Source: Cytospora piceicola (Eukaryota > Ascomycota > Sordariomycetes > Diaporthales > Cytosporaceae). From it: a stretch of DNA of 64,000 nucleotides. Position 1 is the first letter of the stretch; each line of letters starts with the position of its first letter. Positions 11,059-22,195 of the stretch are shown in pieces. Position numbers and translations under genes: made by a program. Below the pieces are notes generated by a model. That model saw nothing but the letters and a program-made list of their open reading frames with translations, was not told the DNA's origin and did not search any database. The stretch spans positions 310,001 to 374,000 of the forward strand of contig JALQBC010000026.1 of NCBI GenBank assembly GCA_023375675.1, written 5' to 3'.

Positions 11059-12053
11059 GTTGGAGTGCGGGCTGGGCTGGGCTGGGCCGGCTAGATAGGG
11101 TGGGTTGACTGGGTGAGGCGTGAGTATGTGTCCGGTTGGGAGTATTTTCGTGAGTGTGAAGAGTCTCACTGTTCAGTGTCATGAGGGTTGATGGTGATGA
11201 GATGACCTCGATCACATGAGTGGCGGGGACTGCGCATGTGGTTGAAGTCGATCCCAAGCTGACATGGACTGCGCCACGGCCGAGCTGCTGTAAAGAACAG
11301 GGGTCGACGATACATGCGTAATATACATACGATTGATACCGCAGCATCCGAGAGGAAGACCTTGGAAGCAATTGAAAACTCACAAAGCCCTTCAAGCTTT
11401 ATTTATGTCTCAAGAATATATTTGAAGTGTCCTGTGAACGTTAGTTTACTAACAGTTGCAAATGTCAGTCTTTGTCTTCACCGACCTAAAACCAACCCCA
11501 AACTGCGCTACGTTCGTAAAATACGCATGCCAGATAAAGCCCTGTCATGCATTGCACTAGGACCAACACGAGCTCTCGGGTCATGGAGACTGCATATTAC
11601 GAGACTGCATACAGATGGCTAATCACTCGACTGTTTCTGCCCAGGTGGCCGACGTCTCACCTTGGATACTTGTAAATACCCTGGGCGCCGGGGAAAATGC
11701 GACTTTCAGACACGTGTATGGCCGGCCTATTTCGAACTCAATATCAATATCAGAATCAAAATCCACTGCATTTGCAAACTTGAAGTCTTCCAGAGCCTAG
11801 CCAGGATCTGTCCTGAGCTCTTAGTGGTTCATGGTCTGCATCAAGTGAAGACTTGTGATAACTCCGGCCTTTCCGAACTGACGGTGTGCCTGAGCAAAAT
11901 TTAGAAGCCGCAACGGGCATAAAGACCAAGGTTGCCGAGGATTAATCTCAAAAACCACCCTCCGGAAATCAAACGCAATACTTTTCAACTCCGTTGTCAC
12001 TGCTGAAAGCTGTCTCTTGTTCGCCAAATGCATCACGTAATGTCCAGCCGAAT
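11059..12053. other. Intergenic, nothing recognised
   Basis: Promoter side of the GH114 gene and the downstream side of the next minus-strand gene. I see no coding region or named element. Confidence 0.5.
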
Positions 12054-13725
12054 TTACTCCGTGTCCAAGGCCATCAAGCCATCCTGCTGCTCGTCGGCCA
12101 ACTCCGTCTTGACAGATTCATCACCATCGACGCTCTCGACACGCTCGACCTGTTCTTGGTGGTCGGGGACGTCGATCTTGTGAGCACTCCGGTAGGACCA
12201 CTTTCGCGACTTGACCGGGTGGTCAGCTCGAGCGGGCTCGGGGTGGTACTCAAAGAGCCAGCCGCCGGAAAAGTACGCGTACTGGTCAGGAAGCGAGCGG
12301 AGGAGCTCCTGGGCAACGTGCCGGTTGCTTCGCGTGGGGTCGTCTGCGGCTTGCGTAGCCAGACGGTAGAGATTGGGCTGTGATGGGTGGTTAATTGGTC
12401 AATTAGAATACACCGGTAGCACAATAACGCTGTGAACTTACATATTGCTCTCCCCAAGTATTCTCGTCTCCAATACGCGGCTCAGGTATTGCCAACGGCC
12501 AGAACTCGACCAGGTACTCATGCTTACCAAAGCGAGTCGTTTCGACACTGGCCTCGCAACGGAAGTTGCAGGTTCCGAGGTTCACCTCCGCCGACTCCAC
12601 AAAGAGCTCGAGGTCGGGATCATACTTTACGTACGAACCCCCGTGGTCCTCAAAACAGGTAACGGACCAGCCACCACGACTTCCAAACGGCGGCTCCAGC
12701 GACTCGCAAAAGGCCTCGTACTCCCGCCACAGCTCGTCCGAGATCCCAGCAGCGGCGCAGACCTTGGAGAATCTGGACTTGGAGTTCGTGATGGCAGCAC
12801 GGATCTTGTCCTGCCGCGCCTTGGCGGTCCTGAGCCCCGCCTCGATGTACTGCCTCATCCTCTCCAGCTCGGCGACACGGTCCTGCTCGTGGTCCAGCGC
12901 CCGCTCGAGCTCGTAGAGGCCGCGGCCTGGCGTTCCCGAGGAGCGGAGGAGCCTTGCCAGCCGGAGGGGCTCGATTGAGGATGGTAGCCGCTGCGGCGGG
13001 CGCATGGCGCCGAAGTAGGGGGTGTCGGGAATGGAGGAGATGGCGGGAACGATGGCGGGAACGAAGTAATCGGTGTCGGTGACGTCCACTTCGGTCTCGC
13101 TCGCTTCGCCGGTCGACTCGGTTTCGGTGTCCACATCTGTACCGTCCTCGAAGTCGACGAAAATGCTCCTATGGTCATCGTTAGGGTCGAGGTATACCCC
13201 ACCGTGGTTAGGCCCCCCTGCCGATAGGAACAGCTTAAGAAAGTCATCCGCTGGTTCGAATTGCCCATCAGGATCGTCGGGATGGGAGGTTTCGTCGTTG
13301 CCATCGACGTCGACGTCGCTGTCCATGTCAGATTCCTGCATCTCCTCACTTTCACTGTCACTTCCGTCCGAGTCGACCTCAGAATCTTCATCACCGGTGT
13401 CGTTGTCGACCCAAGAGTCGCACGCGATGGGGCTGACGCGGACCTGCTCGCCGCCGTTACCAGGATGGGCAGGAACGTGGTAAGTAGGGGCGGCTGGCTG
13501 ATGGCTTGACGTGTTGGATGGCTGGTTTTGAGGAGACAAGGCATCCATGGGCCGCGCCTCTGCGGTAACGGCAGATGGAAGGTCTGCCATCTCCGCGTCG
13601 TCCTCGGCGGGCTTGACGGGCTTGACGCGATCGCAAGTCAATTCCATAGTTCGTGTGGAGACGAGAAGGTGTGGCTGGTGGTCGCGACAAGGTTGGAGCG
13701 TATGGTCAGATGCGTCAGGATCCAT
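12054..13725 (-). CDS. Hypothetical acidic coiled-coil protein
   Basis: Two exons, 13725-12442 and 12377-12054, joined in phase 0 across a 64-nt intron (GTAAGT donor, CACAG acceptor), giving 535 residues. The splice is well supported because the downstream exon continues as PNLYRLATQAADDPTRSN and runs to a stop. I do not recognise the family. Residues about 100-230 are extremely rich in Asp, Glu and Ser. A coiled coil follows (ELERALDHEQDRVAELERMR and on to about 330). The C-terminal 200 residues look folded, with SRGGWSVTCFEDHGG, YDPDLELFVESAEV and SGGWLFEYHPEP. There is no signal peptide or membrane segment, so a cytoplasmic or nuclear protein is likely. Confidence 0.78.
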
Positions 13726-16205
13726 CTTGGCAACGAGCCTGATGAGGGGAGCAAGGCTGGGGATGAGGTTGGGTTTTGTGACTCTGCCAAGTGAAGGTGA
13801 TGTTATGATCAGTGCGGAAGTTGGGATGGAAGGCTTGTTGGGTTGAGTAGTGGAGAACGAAAGGCTCTGCCGTATGATTTAACGATAGGGATCAAGGCCA
13901 AGGTCGAAAGACGCGAGTTTACGGTAGTTGCCTCGTAACTAAGGAGAAATCATCAGTTGGAGGACTTCAATCGTCGTTCCGTTTCAGCCTTTCAGACCAT
14001 CTCATCCTTGTTGCCTTTCTTTCATTTCCATCCAATATCCAGAAAAGCCCAGTCACATGTCAGACTCTAGAACAATTCTAAAGCCAAAGAAGGATGAAAA
14101 ACAAGGATATCTAGGCCACAATAGTTGACTCCAGTGTTGATAGTCTACGAGTATCTATCAACCTAGCAGTCAATACTTCCTCGTCTATCCCCCCCGAGCC
14201 CCCTTCTCACCCCACGTCGTTAGCATTTGATACCTGAGACATTTCCTCAAGAAGTACCGCTAGCGTCCAAAACGAAATACGTGAAAATAAAACCGGTGAA
14301 AGGCATGAGTGAGTCCCAGCCAGTTGACACATAACGATATGGTTACGACGTGGTGTGGCTGTACGTGCCATCTGACCCTAACCCTAAGTCAGCTGGTAGC
14401 AGACAGCCCCACCTGCACTTTAAGTTTTGTTCGAAAGCTTACTTAGGTAAGTAGCCTTACGCTTTCCTTTCTGCTTTGCCTTCTCTCTTTAGCGACGATT
14501 CGATTGATATTCGCAATATACCTGATTTGAGAGCCTTAGCCTCTTGTATGTCTCGTACCGTGACAGATATCGAGCAGCAGTACTGCCGATCTCGATATTT
14601 ATGATAGGCCCGGGAGCCCAAGTTGCCAACGTCAGTGTATTTTGTCACCAACCAACCTATCATAGACCCCCGTAACTATCTCAAACCAATCACATGTAAG
14701 ACATGGAGGGCCAAATTCCGGATTGGGAAATCCATAGTGGGCCATACAAAGGTAACATATTCCGGTGCCTGGGTTTCATACTCGAGGAACATAGCAACTT
14801 AGCATGTCCATCTGCAATGCAGCATGGCATGGGGGATGGCGGTTCCGTCCTGCAGTTGCTGGAGCGGGGGTCGGAATCAGCGCGTTCGGCTATACCAGCA
14901 CATCTCGGCTATCAGCAGCACTTGCACCCACTGGGACGACGCCTACACAGTAATTATCAGTATGACTTGTGTCAACGTTATTACTTGGGTATACAGTATA
15001 CTAGAATAATGGTAACTGTGTATGAAACTCCTCCGGGATAAGTTCTGGGTCTGAACCGTACCTACTTAAGTAAGTACTCACCCAAGTACATACCTCTGGT
15101 AGCAACATTGAAGCATCCTGTGGATGCCTTAACTTCGAAGCCCGGATCTCCCATCATAGGCACGTATATATTGGCATTGGAGGGATGGACCAACATCCCT
15201 ACACAAGTACGGAGTGAGTGCCGAGTCACCCGTGTATACGCCTACCTACTTAGGTAGGCAGCAAACAGGCGCTGTTGTGGCTCAAGTGGGGCTTTACATA
15301 TCAGGGGTCCAACTATCAACTACATACCTAAGTATTAGTGATCACACTCGCACAACACACACGTCAACTCTCGCCATTCAAGCTCGAGTAAAAAGATGAG
15401 ATGCGGAAAGCGTATTGCCCAATGCCTCCTGTAACATCATAGACAGGTCAGATTCGGGCTTGAAAATGACATATGTGGGTACGGCACTACATTAGTATCA
15501 ACACCTGCCACCACCTCTTGGGTTTCATCTTTCCCTCTCAATATGCATGCAACCGTCCACCCGCCCGCCCCTCAATTAGCAATCAGATTCGATATTGTTT
15601 CCTATTGCTGTCATTGGATAGCAGAAAAGAGAAGCGCTCGAGCTTCTGCAGTGCTGCGTAACATGATACCCTTTGACATCACACGTCCTTCTCCGAAAAG
15701 CATCGGACTCGTGTTGGAATGCGAGCCCCGTGCGGGCATCAACATAAGCTTGATATCAACAACACCATGATTGGTGCCGTCTGCCGGCTCGCAGTAGGAG
15801 CAATATGCAATTCGGTACTCGCCATTTGGTCCAGCTGGTCCTGAAATGCACTTACCGGCATCCCTGATCCCACGAATCTGTATCCCCAGATCCTCGCCGA
15901 CTAGAGACGGGTGCTTTGGAGAGTCCGTAACCCGTCAGTGTGAGACCTTCACATCGCGAGTTGCCACTGGTCGCCAGCCATTGAAGCGGCAGCCAATGGT
16001 ATACTCATGATTCTAATCTGAACCCGGGGTATATATATTATTCCACCGTTCTTGTCCTGTCCAGGTAGAGGTGTTGAAGATAACTGTATATTCATATATA
16101 GATACAAATCCCCCCATCGTTGCCCCTTCTATCAAACTTGAGGATCGAACAACTCTCACTGTTCTCTTCCCCGGGGCCCTCTCTACTATTGCTTTCAACT
16201 TCAAG
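13726..16205. other. Divergent intergenic region upstream of P450
   Basis: About 2.5 kb with no supported gene. It contains two telomere-like units (CCCTAACCCTAA at 14376-14387), TACTTAAGTA at 15063-15072 and several diverged TACCTAGGTA-type palindromes. The right end is the P450 promoter and leader. Confidence 0.5.
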
Positions 16206-18135
16206 ATGACGCAAACTATAGGGTCTAGCCAACTTCTCGGCTTATGGCCAGGCGTCCACGCTTTGCCTATCCTCATAGCAGTGCTGGTATGCAGACCCCC
16301 ACGTCGTTGTCGAGGCCCCCGTGGCGGACCTATACAGCGCTAACCACGAGGGTAACAGGCCGCGGGATACTTTGTATCGACCATCATCTACAACCTCTTC
16401 ATCACACCGCTGAGCAAGCTCCCGGGCCCAAAGCTATGGGCAATCTCGAAGATCCCCTACTCCCGCCTGATGATGTCGGGCCAGGGCCACAAGCGGATGG
16501 TCAAGCTCCATGAGAAATACGGCGACATCGTCCGCGTGTCGCCCGTCCAGGTGTCCATGCTCGACGCCAGGGCGTGGAAGGAGACCATGGGCCACCGGCG
16601 GGCCGGGAAGCTGGAGAACGACCGGGACCCCTTCTTCTTCGCCCTGAGCGGCACGGGGCTCCTCGGCCCCATCGGCTCGGAGGAGCATGGCCGGCAGCGG
16701 AGGATCCTCTCGCACGGCTTCTCGGCGCAGTCCATGAGGGAGCAGCAGCCGGTCATCCAGCAGTATGTGGACCTGCTGATGCAGCGCCTGAGGGAGAACT
16801 CCCAGGGCGGGACCAAGGCGCTGGACATGACAAAGTGGTATAACTGGACGACGTTTGTACGTACTTCCTCCGAAGCGGCTTGGCTGTCCCATGCACAAGT
16901 GCGTCTGGGACAGGTCCAGACTTGAACAAAACAAACAAACAACCCTGTTTATTATCTTGTGAAGAGTCAAGAAAGCTAACTCGAGAGCTGGTAGGATGTC
17001 ATCGGAGATCTCACATTCGGCGAACCGTTTGGATGCCTGAGCGAGTCAGGCTATCACCCATGGGTGGCCATGATATTCAAGGGAGTGAAGCAGGGCTTGA
17101 ATGTGACAATTCTTCGACGCTTCTTCCCAGAGCTGATCAAGTTGGTCCAAACGCACTGTTTGGGCCTTCTGGCGCCGAGGCGCCTGGAACACGTGCAGTA
17201 TACCCGCTCCCGGGTAGACAAGAGGATGGCAATGCAGGAAGACAGACCTGATTTCATGCACTCCATGTTGGGCAAGCAAGAGGGAGGGAAAGCGGTAGGC
17301 TCTTTCGTGGGCTGGGAGGACACCACCGGATGAAAAGCTCGCTGACACTGGCGTTTTAGAAGCTGGAACTGCCACAGATCCGGGAGAACGCATCCTTGTT
17401 GATCATAGCCGGCTCCGAGACGACGGCGACCGCCTTGTCTGGAGCCACCTACCTCCTCGGCAAAAACCCTGACACCCTTGCCAAGCTGACCAAGGAGGTG
17501 CGATCCGCCTTCTCCTCGGAGGGAGAGATCACGCTGTCGAGCGTGCAGAATCTCAAGTATATGCTGGCTGTCTTGGACGAGGCACTGAGAATGTTCCCTC
17601 CTGTACCTGGCACGGGACCTCGGGTTGTCCACGCGGGCGGTGATGTTATCTGCGACGCGTTTCTTCCAGAGAATGTGAGTCAACGATCATGGCTATAAAC
17701 CTCCAGGGAGTTTTCTGACGATCCGTGAAGACAAGTGTGGATATCTGGCAGTATCCCCTGTACCGATCCCCAAAGTACTTTGCTCTCCCCGACTCCTTTG
17801 TCCCCGAACGATGGCTGGGTGATGCCCGCTTTGCGGATGACAGGAAAGAGGTGTTCCAGCCATTCTCCTTTGGCCCTCGCAACTGTCTTGGAAAGAAGTA
17901 AGTCCAGCCTTGTTTCGTGATCGGGGCCAGCATGCAGGGAAAGCTGGATACTGACAAGGTCCTCGCTTTTAGTCTGGCGTATGCGGAGATGAGATTGATA
18001 ATGGCCCGGATCATCTGGAACTTTGACATCAAGTTAGTGGACCGTGATGCGGACTGGATTGATAGCAATGAAGTGTACTCGATCTGGGAGAAGAAGCCAA
18101 TGAATGTCTATCTGTCTCCAAGGAAGACGGAGTAG
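16206..18135 (+). CDS. Cytochrome P450 monooxygenase (Tri11/CYP65-like)
   Basis: Six exons: 16206-16286, 16359-16856, 16995-17294, 17360-17674, 17731-17897 and 17973-18135. All introns are GT-AG; phases agree and the product is 507 residues. The first exon encodes a hydrophobic N-terminal anchor (LLGLWPGVHALPILIAVLV), so the enzyme should sit in the ER membrane. Then come the hinge LPGPKLWAISKIPY, the C-helix region EEHGRQRRILSHGF, the I-helix oxygen-binding motif AGSETTATAL (about 310), the ExxR motif DEALRMFPPVP (about 370), the PERW motif and the haem loop FSFGPRNCLGK with the ligand Cys near residue 450. Every catalytic motif is intact. The pattern fits the group of isotrichodermin C-15 hydroxylase-like P450s, but the substrate cannot be read from sequence. 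Exon 5 begins after a GAAG acceptor, unusual but required by frame. Confidence 0.93.
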
Positions 18136-18746
18136 TTTTCAGGCGACATATTTGGGTAACAGAAGACGAAAAACATTATTCTTAGTGTCACTTCGTCTAT
18201 GTCTACCACCGACATTCTGTTAATGGTCCGGGCGGGGTTTAGAGGGTGAATTTTGGCATATGGGGGCCCGTGAATGCCTTTTCATCGGAGCTTGATAGTA
18301 GTGCATAGAATGAACAGGGGCTTCCCCCACACAGTCATTTCATTGGATTTTGGTATGGAATTAATGAACAAGAATCATTCGTAAATAACAACCAAATCCA
18401 AATCAAACTCCCAAGTGATATAGATTATCTATAATCTGTTGAGTAGTTGTGGAGTAATTGACCCCCGGTGAGGCCGCAGCCGCGGGTAGCCGTTGCAAAC
18501 AATTTGCAAGACCGTACGCAATAATGACCGTGTTATTCCTAAAATCATCAGCTCATAGAATGACATTCTATGCATTCTCCAGACATTAACAACTTGAGCC
18601 TTTACATGAGGTTTGATACAAGTAGTATGCATGTACTTAGGTAAGTCTTAGTCACTGGTGCGGATCAACTAGAACCAATCATGATGATATCCGATGCTAG
18701 CCGTTGCAGACGAGTCAAGAGCTGCTGCAAATTTTCACGCACCAAT
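18136..18746. other. Intergenic between P450 and tRNA-Gln
   Basis: 3' region of the P450 and 5' flank of a tRNA. No coding frame is supported. Confidence 0.5.
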
Positions 18747-18887
18747 GGTTGTATAGTGTAGTGGTCAGCACGCGGGATTTTGATAGCTTTCAACTTTCGT
18801 AAGTGTTGCATTCAACCCTCTAATTTCATCGTACGATTTACTAACATTCTGGAAGCCGAGACCTGAGTTCAATCCTCGGTACGACCT
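18747..18887 (+). tRNA. tRNA-Gln(UUG), interrupted twice
   Basis: The acceptor stem GGTTGTA pairs with TACGACC (one G-U), the D stem is GTG/CAC, the T arm is CTGAG-TTCAATC-CTCGG, and the discriminator is T. The anticodon TTG is at 18780-18782. Two interruptions are visible. The first is a 12-nt segment at 18784-18795, exactly after position 37 where tRNA introns belong, and it contains CAA complementary to the anticodon. The second is 57 nt (18799-18855) inside the 3' half of the anticodon stem. Only when both are removed does the 3' strand become TCCCG and pair 5/5 with CGGGA; the spliced length is 72 nt. Two T5 runs just after the gene suit Pol III termination. If the second insertion is not removed, this is a dead gene. 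Confidence 0.75.
18799..18855 (+). other. Spliceosomal-type intron inside the tRNA-Gln gene
   Basis: 57 nt beginning GTAAGT, with a perfect TACTAAC branch-site match at 18839-18845 and ending GGAAG ten bases after the branch C. The length is typical of introns in the protein genes of this window. Only these exact boundaries restore the anticodon stem. The AAG 3' end is unusual, but frame-forced AAG acceptors also occur in three protein-coding genes nearby. Whether it is really spliced is an inference. Confidence 0.65.
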
Positions 18888-19569
18888 ATCGATTTACATT
18901 TTTGTCTATTTTTGCCATGCGGTGGTGAGGAAGAGTGAGGGAGAGTGTTTGTGGGAGATCCAGGTTGAGTGCTGGGTAAGTCGGAGAACAAGAACGGAAA
19001 CTTGACAGGACCCCTTAAATTGCAGGGATAATTCTACAGTGTTAATATATAACCAAGGTCCAACTACTTCAAGATCGAAAGTTAAAACTAATTGATCTCG
19101 TTTTGCAGAAACATACACGAGGAATCGTTAGGGAGTTGATGATAAGGACTGAATGTGTTGGACTAGACCGAATATATGTTTGAATAAAAAAAACTCCACA
19201 GTGACAGCAGCGAGAGCAGCATCAGATGATGTCAGAACTTTTGTGGAGGGAGTAGGCATTGTCACTTGTGTATTCGGTCAAGCGAGAGTCAGTCGAGATA
19301 TAATATTCGAGAGTTTCAAGGTGTATCTTGGGACACTGTCTTGTTATGAACCCTGTAATCAGATGTGGACGCAGACAAGTTACCTATCAGTTGGGAGGTA
19401 GTTTCGCACGAGACCCTCTTCATCGGAACATGCTCATATCTATACAAGCCACTAATTAGTTGAAGGTTCCCTACAGAAGGTAAGCCTAGATTTCCCTCTC
19501 ACACATGGGCCTGGCTCATTATCAGAAAGGTCAGACACATGTCAGCATGCTACCTGTTTGAATTGATAT
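18888..19569. other. Intergenic between tRNA-Gln and dead P450
   Basis: Holds the T-rich terminator of the tRNA. Nothing else recognised. Confidence 0.5.
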
Positions 19570-20570
19570 GGAAGGACCGCATGTTAGATCGGAATCCCAC
19601 AAGCCACGTTCGATTAATAACACACCGAGTATTGGCGGATGAACCCGTGTATGCCGAAACACCAGACGCCAGTGCCAGAATGGCACGCGCCTTGGAATAC
19701 TAATATTTCGTTGCAACCTTCTGCTGCGACATTAGTCTCCAAGATCATAGGTGCCGACATTTCAATCATGGAAGACACGGTCAGAAGTACTCTAAGATCG
19801 AAGCTAAAGGCTGTTAAGTCTGCGAGGATTGTAAACGGCCCGACGCCCAAAGACGGGAAAGTCGACTTATTGGATGTGATCTGTCGCCGATCAAGTGATC
19901 ATCTCTCTAAGTAAGCCCTGCTCAGGCAAGCCCTCACGACATCGGCCGATTCTGTGGATATGATATCTAACCAGCTCACCTGGGCCACCTCTGCACTCTC
20001 GCATCCGAAACATCGATACATCCAGGACCATCTACGCTCCGAGATTTACAGTCACCTTACTAGCCGCCCAGATAGCATCCCGTGGGAGCAAGTCAAAACG
20101 CTATCATATCTTTCTGGCATCGTACAATGAGACTCTCAGACTGTTCCCCTCGGTTGCTCCTAGGTCCCGTATTTTCAACACGCCTACTACGCTGCTGGGT
20201 CAATTCAAACACAAAGGCACCATGATAATATGGCCCATGTATGTCCTGAGCCGTAATCCCTTTATACGGGGATGACGCGAACGAATTCCGCCCGGAACGA
20301 TGAGCTCAGATTGAGGCTAACAGCAATGATAACAGAGGAGGAGGAAGAAGCGACGCCTATGGTTTTATAATCTTCGGCCAAGGACCTCGGAAGCGTTCTG
20401 TGGAATACTAAACAAGAGCCTTCTTCGCCTGTATTCCCCTGAATTTGTTTGGTCGATTCCATTTAAAGATTCCACCTGGCCACGCGAATGTTCTTAAGGA
20501 TGATGGGAGGGATCATCCTAAGTTTGGGATCGTGGTGAATAATTCAATATGGGCAGAGATTGACTAGCTA
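19570..20570 (+). pseudogene. Cytochrome P450 pseudogene
   Basis: P450 pieces appear in the correct order but in several frames with stops. They are a mid-region piece with KVDLLDVICRRS; an I-helix-like SADSVDMISNQLTWA; the linker PDSIPWEQVKTLSYLSG; the ExxR element YNETLRLFPSVAP; TMIIWPMYVLSRNPF; NEFRPER followed directly by TGA where Trp is expected; and the haem loop FGQGPRKRS, in which the ligand Cys codon has become CGT (Arg). The N-terminal third is missing or unrecognisable. It is not a copy of the intact P450 upstream, since the motif sequences differ (FSFGPRNCLG versus FGQGPRKRSV). The loss of the haem Cys alone would abolish activity. Confidence 0.85.
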
Positions 20571-21106
20571 CCTGACTGGGTTCAAAGAGGAGGGGCGAGC
20601 AGCTCCGTGTAGTCTGTCACGCGCTGCTGAGGGTGAAGCTGAAGATTATACGAGTCTCGGGAAGCTTGCAGGATACTAAGAGAGGGAAGTTGAGAGGTTA
20701 AATAGTCAGAACAGTCTTTGATATAGGGCGGCCTGAGTGCATTACTATATCATTTGGTTTCCTCGTACCACGAGTATTATCTATTTTGTGAGAGATTTTG
20801 TTTTAGCGATATCATGCGCTAAGTCTGAAATATCAACTCAAGCAAGGACATATTGTTCATATCTTTTACCTTCGCACCCATTACTTTCTTGCAGCACACG
20901 AGAACACTTGGCAACTTGGGGGGGGGGGGCCATGGCGCCTCCCCCACCTAGTCCCTCGATGGCATATACTCGCACGTCCCAGAACTCAAGCGAGAGATCA
21001 ACATTTATGCTGCAGGCCGGCGGGTACCCCGGTGACATACCGTCAACAACGGTCGAAACTTGCCACTCGACCAACCAACCTCTCCCCCCCCCCCACAAGT
21101 CCGGCG
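20571..21106. other. Intergenic with diverged local duplication
   Basis: Contains a poly-G run near 20920 and, at about 20935-21000, a segment related to the start of the next gene (PPPSPSMAYTRTSQ here versus PPTSPAMTYARASV there), suggesting an old tandem duplication. It could also be an unrecognised 5' exon. Confidence 0.4.
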
Positions 21107-21496
21107 ATGACATATGCGCGAGCATCAGTCTCACAGGACGACAGGCGGAGATATCTTCCTCGGGCAAACGACGGGGGCCTCCAGGTTCAGAGGAATGCGC
21201 TTCGCCGTTCAGATGTGCCCCCTTGGGAAGACCCGTTTCGGGAGCCGAACTATTCGTGCTATCACGACCCTGTCGACAACACCTGCTTCTGCTGTCACGT
21301 CGACTGCTGCAAGCGCCCTTGGGAGGTGAGGGGGCTGCGTGGTGAGCCTGGGCCCTGCGATCTCTGCATCTGTGGCTGCTGCTTGAAGATGGATCCCGGT
21401 ACAGTGCCGGGTACTTGCGACCCCTTCATGATGGGTGGGCTCCAGTCTGCTTGCCATAGTTGTGGAGATTGTGGCGACTGTGGCGAGTGTTGCTGA
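21107..21496 (+). CDS. Cysteine-rich small protein, PLAC8/Cys-motif-like
   Basis: 129 residues from the first ATG; the open frame goes further upstream only to a GTG. The first 55 residues are polar and Arg-rich. The C-terminal half is packed with Cys (about 20): CYHDPVDNTCFCCHVDCCKR, then CDLCICGCCLKMDPGTVPGT, and a tail of CHSCGDCGDCGECC. There is no signal peptide, so a cytoplasmic metal-binding or membrane-associated role is more likely than secretion. I do not recognise the family with certainty; the CC...C spacing only recalls small Cys-rich fungal proteins. An upstream exon is possible. Confidence 0.6.
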   Translation: MTYARASVSQDDRRRYLPRANDGGLQVQRNALRRSDVPPWEDPFREPNYSCYHDPVDNTCFCCHVDCCKRPWEVRGLRGEPGPCDLCICGCCLKMDPGTVPGTCDPFMMGGLQSACHSCGDCGDCGECC

Positions 21497-22029
21497 TGAT
21501 TATATCGTCATATCAGAAGTGGCATAGCGTTTGTTTTGGGAATTGGGAGCTGGAAGTTGCAGAGTTGAACTAAGGCATCGGGGGGGTCAACTGGTGGTGT
21601 TGTAAGCAGAAGTGCAGCACAAAATGTGATCTCAATCAATAATGAATGGCTCCACGTGTATTTATCATACCATTGAGCTATTTAGAGGGTTAATATGACC
21701 CTCATCTATGCATTTGGAAACTACACGTGCATGAGACTACAATCTTGGTGCTCGTTCACACAGCCCCCGAGGTCTAGGGACGGCTGGAGGTAAAGGAAAA
21801 CAAGATTACATCCTCAGAGTGTTTTTAGCGCCGGCGATTCATGATGTGCATCATATCTGAAACTGAGCATGTGTAGGCCTCGATTAAACCTCACCTCGGC
21901 GTTCTTTTCGTAAAAAGAGAGGACAAAGGAGTAGGGAATTTGAGCAAGAAGGAGGAATAGAGTAAAATGAGGAAGAAAAATAGTATATCTCTATATAGAC
22001 CTTCAGAAAAACGCAATAATAATATTGCA
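21497..22029. other. Intergenic, AT-rich, upstream of tRNA-Thr
   Basis: Nothing coding. Its right end has AATAATATTGC, the left arm of an inverted repeat that brackets the tRNA. Confidence 0.5.
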
Positions 22030-22101
22030 GCCCCCTTGGCCAAGGGGTAAGGCGTCGCACTTGTAATGCGAAGATCGGTTGTTCAAATCAGCCAGGGGGC
22101 A
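22030..22101 (+). tRNA. tRNA-Thr(UGU)
   Basis: The acceptor arms GCCCCCT and AGGGGGC pair 7/7. The anticodon arm is TCGCA-CTTGTAA-TGCGA with anticodon TGT. The T arm is CGGTT-GTTCAAATC-AGCC-like with the TTCAAAT loop. There is no intron and the length is 72. The immediate flanks form an inverted repeat (AATAATATTGC before, GCAATATTATT after). Confidence 0.9.
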
Positions 22102-22195
22102 ATATTATTTTTGCATTTTTGACCAACGTGTTTCTCCACAATTGAACAATAGGCTGTTGTCCATTTCTATCTGGAATATGTTTGTGTCCAGCGTC

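Noticed and set aside
10273..11395. Long frames on both strands over the GH114 gene
   Set aside because: High GC removes stops from all frames; only the GH114 frame has motifs.
14376..14387. Telomere-like CCCTAACCCTAA (also CCCTAACCCT at 50349)
   Set aside because: Only two units each; too short to claim an interstitial telomere.
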